Positions 61,268 to 64,000 of a stretch of DNA of 64,000 nt are shown one piece after another. The position numbers were made by a program, and so were the translations under genes. Under the pieces are notes generated by a model. The model searched no databases, was not told the origin of the DNA, and worked only from the letters and a program-made list of their open reading frames with translations. Source of the stretch: Microvirgula aerodenitrificans DSM 15089 (GTDB lineage: Bacteria; Pseudomonadota; Gammaproteobacteria; Burkholderiales; Aquaspirillaceae); the NCBI RefSeq assembly GCF_000620105.1, contig NZ_JHVK01000009.1, forward strand, positions 97,620-161,619, read 5' to 3'. The number at the start of each line of letters is the position of its first letter. The first letter of the stretch is position 1.

Positions 61268-64000
61268 TTAACGACGAATGAATGTCGCGCCTCCAGCCGT
61301 CGATGGCGTGGCACAACTGAAAACGACTTTCTGGCTACGTGCCAAAATGCCATGTATTCCTCCGATTTTTCGCGTATGGTGGGCCTCGGGATCGTCCAGG
61401 AAGCCATAGCGTTCCCCTGCTCCGTGGTAGCCAACCACCTGCACCCGCCGATAATCCAGCTTCCTCAGCTCGTCCCGCAAGGATTGCGCTGCAGCCAATG
61501 CGGCAGGGCCACCGATTTTTACTTCCGGCTGCGCGTTACTGATATTGACGGGATCCGCCGTATGACAACTTTTAAGTAAAATCCGTAGCGGAAGATCCGG
61601 CATGTCATGTTTGTAAAGACTGAAGGCCAGGTCCTGCATTGACATGAAGTTATTAAGCTCATCAAGGACAAATGGCTTGCCGGCAGCACCATGAGCTAAT
61701 ATATGAAGCTTGTCATTCTCCTTGAGTTGACTGAGAATTTGGGAGGTGGTTATATCTTTTGTGCTCATCTGACTTGTTGCTAATCTTATATATTTTGGGG
61801 CGGAAGTAAATCTTTTAATTGCGGCACCTTTCCCCATTTTTCTATTTAATTCCACATCTGTGTTGTATTGGTTGAATCCCATTTCGCGAACTATCTGCTG
61901 CTCAAAAGCAGAATCAGATGCACCTTTTCTGAAGTCGCCTAACAGACTGTGAAGCTTACGGCGATTATCGCGATCGTAGAGTAAAACATCAAAAGGTGCT
62001 TTGTTGACCAATAACCTCTGCGTATTTTCTGCAATGGCCATATCCATAATATCCGGGCTCACTATCGGCATAAAAAGATAGCCTTTTCCTCCCTTCAGCC
62101 CATCCGGGTCACGCAACGTCAGCGGATTATTGCTGACCATGCGGAACAGATTCAGGCCATCAATGGTGCCCCCCGGATCGGGATTGATCCAGCGCCCGAG
62201 CCATGGCGCGTAATAGCGCAAACCATACGCATACAGGCCGCTGGCATCGCGCTCCTTGCCCGAATACCGCACGAATTTATAGCTGACCTCGCTGTCGCTG
62301 CGTGCGGCCCAGGCGGCAGTGCCGCCATACGGGTAATACGCTTCCCAGCTGACAACCGCGGCGGCGTCGTCCAGCTCCAGCAGAGATGAACCGACCGGAT
62401 CGGCCAGGCTGTAGCGCAGTCCGTCATTGGCGATATCGGCCGGTTGACCGAGCGTCCAGTGCAGCGCGCGAACCGACAGCCGGCCACTGCCGTCGAGTTG
62501 CAGCAGTTGCAGGGTTTCGACCGTACTGGCGCTGCCGCCATCCGGGGTCTGCGTGGTATCGCGCAGCTCCAGCCCGGGCAGGTAGCGCACGCGCTGACTG
62601 CGGGTGGTGCCGCTGGTGCGGGTCGTCAGGGTTTTTTGCGAGCGCTGGCCGTGGCCGTCGTAGCGGTAGTTTTCCTGATCGCTGCTGCCGTCGTCATGCC
62701 GGGCCAGGGTGACGGTCTGCAACTGGCCGCGTGTGTCCCAGCCCAGCGGCTGGCCGGCCGCCAGCGCCAGCAACTGGCCGGCGGCATCGAAGCCGGCGTC
62801 GACATCGGCCGGGGTCAGGCCGTCGCTTTGCTGCAGCGTGCGGTTGCTGGTGCTGGATACCACCATGGCCAGCGTATACGGCTGGCTGCCCTGATGATGG
62901 ATGGCGCTCAGATTGCCGCCGCGGTCATAGTCGTAGGTCCGGGTATAGGCACTCAGGTCGGTGTCATCGATGGGGAGCGGCGCAGGCAGTGCCTCGGTCT
63001 GCTGCCCGGCCTGTTCCCGGCCGGTGGCCTGCACCAGCTGGTACAGCGCGTCATACTGGTAGCTCCGATTGCCATCGACGGCCTGATTGCGTCGGAAACG
63101 GCGGCTGACCGTGCCGTCGCTGCAGCCGAGCAGATTGCCGACCGGGTCGTACTGATAGCTGAGCGCCTGCAATGGCTTGCCGGGGCGGGTGGTGTTCAGG
63201 GTGCCCAGACGGCGGGTCTGCGGTTCGTAGTCGTAGTCGCTGACCACGCCGTTGCCGGCGACTTCGTGCCGCACCTGGCCGGCGGCGTCGTAGTCGATGC
63301 TCTGCAGCAAGGGCAGCCAGTCGTTGCTGCCCGCCCACTGCAGGTCGCGTGCCGCCAGCTGGCCGGCGACGTTCAGGGTCTGCCGGCGGCGGTTGCCGAC
63401 GGCATCGGTCAACTGCCGCAGCGTACCGAGTGCGTCGTAATGGTAGCGGGAGGTGTAAACGGTAGTTTCCAGCGTCTTGCCATCGTCGCCGAGGAACTGG
63501 CGCTGTTCGGTCAGCAGCAGGCCGGTCAGCGCGTAGGCGGGCGTGGAGACGCGTCCGGCCGGGTCGTCATGCTGCAGCAACTGGCCGCGGCGATTGGCAC
63601 CGGCGACGACGGCCGTTTCGCCGTAGACCAGCTGTTCGCTGCTGACGCCGTTGTCGCTGACGCTGCTGAGGCGGTGCAGCGGGTCGTGGGCAAAGCGTTG
63701 CGAATTGCCGAGGGCATCGCGGTTCCAGACCGAAGCGCCCTCGATATCGAACAGGACCTGGCTGGCGCCGGCATCCTGGCTGGCGGTGGCCAGCGCGCGG
63801 CCGGACAGCGAACACAGGTAACGGAAGTTGGCCGACTGGCCGCTGTCGGCCAGTCGGGCATCACTGCTGTCGAGCGGGAAGCCGGTGTGCGAGAAGGTGT
63901 GGCGCTCGATACGCTCGTCGGCGGCTTCGTCGTCAGTGCGGTGGTAGCGAATGACGCGAACGGCAAGGAGACGATTGTCGTGGACGGTGACGGTCGGGGT
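61268..64000 (-). CDS. TccC-like Tc-toxin C subunit (RHS-repeat) with variable C-terminal effector domain; N-terminus outside window
   Basis: The frame is open to the right edge: 910 residues here, probably lacking fewer than 25. TPTVTVHDNRLLAVRVIRYH, GQLLQHDDPAGRVSTPAYAL, GNGVVSDYDYEPQTRRLGTL and RRFRRNQAVDGNRSYQYDAL are the TccC layout known from Photorhabdus. YD/RHS repeats run to the core end RYYAPWLGRWINPDPGGTID, NNPLTLRDPDGL at 62096. The last 275 residues are the toxin part released inside the RHS shell: AT-richer, with KLHILAHGAAGKPF and RILLKSCHTADP, the His-Gly and Cys pattern of clan CD cysteine proteases 42 residues apart. TcA/TcB genes would be outside the window. Confidence 0.88.
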   Translation of the reverse strand, partial: TPTVTVHDNRLLAVRVIRYHRTDDEAADERIERHTFSHTGFPLDSSDARLADSGQSANFRYLCSLSGRALATASQDAGASQVLFDIEGASVWNRDALGNSQRFAHDPLHRLSSVSDNGVSSEQLVYGETAVVAGANRRGQLLQHDDPAGRVSTPAYALTGLLLTEQRQFLGDDGKTLETTVYTSRYHYDALGTLRQLTDAVGNRRRQTLNVAGQLAARDLQWAGSNDWLPLLQSIDYDAAGQVRHEVAGNGVVSDYDYEPQTRRLGTLNTTRPGKPLQALSYQYDPVGNLLGCSDGTVSRRFRRNQAVDGNRSYQYDALYQLVQATGREQAGQQTEALPAPLPIDDTDLSAYTRTYDYDRGGNLSAIHHQGSQPYTLAMVVSSTSNRTLQQSDGLTPADVDAGFDAAGQLLALAAGQPLGWDTRGQLQTVTLARHDDGSSDQENYRYDGHGQRSQKTLTTRTSGTTRSQRVRYLPGLELRDTTQTPDGGSASTVETLQLLQLDGSGRLSVRALHWTLGQPADIANDGLRYSLADPVGSSLLELDDAAAVVSWEAYYPYGGTAAWAARSDSEVSYKFVRYSGKERDASGLYAYGLRYYAPWLGRWINPDPGGTIDGLNLFRMVSNNPLTLRDPDGLKGGKGYLFMPIVSPDIMDMAIAENTQRLLVNKAPFDVLLYDRDNRRKLHSLLGDFRKGASDSAFEQQIVREMGFNQYNTDVELNRKMGKGAAIKRFTSAPKYIRLATSQMSTKDITTSQILSQLKENDKLHILAHGAAGKPFVLDELNNFMSMQDLAFSLYKHDMPDLPLRILLKSCHTADPVNISNAQPEVKIGGPAALAAAQSLRDELRKLDYRRVQVVGYHGAGERYGFLDDPEAHHTRKIGGIHGILARSQKVVFSCATPSTAGGATFIRR

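Overview
The window is high-GC proteobacterial DNA with short intergenic gaps and many ATGA or GTGA stop/start overlaps. The gene content suggests a betaproteobacterium of the order Neisseriales, such as a Laribacter or Chromobacterium relative: paralogous branched-chain amino-acid-type binding lipoproteins, a KfrA-like protein with a tyrosine recombinase, an scpA-trpS neighbourhood and a TccC-type toxin. That placement is inferred from gene content and was not tested by alignment.

Layout. 1-10.4 kb: a partial carboxylesterase, two tandem LivK-like binding lipoproteins, small housekeeping or unknown genes (YaiI, DUF1883, MazG-like), a lipoprotein with two retropepsin-type DTG motifs, a WYL regulator, a chemoreceptor, YjdM/PhnA and a MaoC-like protein. 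10.5-17.2 kb: a 2-aminoethylphosphonate (AEP) operon, phnS-phnT-phnU/V-phnW-phnX-phnF, whose binding-protein gene phnS is broken by what looks like an 11-base deletion. 17.3-26 kb: stress and regulatory genes (CsbD, Crp/Fnr, DUF1003), RlmF, a umuDC-like operon with a palindromic operator candidate, and a second chemoreceptor. 26.2-33.2 kb: accessory DNA with an orphan phage-type tail-fibre pair, a degenerate HD-GYP protein and lower-GC lipoproteins, ending at the 3' end of tRNA-Ser(UGA). 33.3-45.2 kb: transporters, DsbC, a recombinase/KfrA-like pair, asparaginase, and an S4-PHP-Sua5-M50 protease-TrpS-ScpA series. 45.1-50.1 kb: a LysR gene divergent from an orphan ABC binding protein followed by mmsA and mmsB. 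50.5-52.9 kb: a 721-residue orphan FtsZ/tubulin-superfamily protein followed by a 233-bp element with 32-bp inverted ends. 53.8-61 kb: a polyamine module, with N-carbamoylputrescine amidase on one strand and potFGHI plus a puuB-like oxidase on the other behind a sigma-54 promoter candidate. 61-64 kb: a TccC-like Tc-toxin C subunit, nearly complete, with a variable C-terminal domain carrying His-Gly and Cys motifs like clan CD cysteine proteases, followed by a decayed 5' piece of a second tccC.

How genes work together. The AEP genes would import AEP and convert it through phosphonoacetaldehyde to acetaldehyde and phosphate, but import probably fails without an intact PhnS. The pot/puuB genes would import putrescine and oxidise it or its gamma-glutamyl derivative, probably as a nitrogen source given the sigma-54 signature. 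mmsAB is the end of valine breakdown, linked here to an uptake protein. The best leads for new biology are the tubulin-like protein, the TccC effector domain, and the long UmuD-like protein with its matching palindrome.
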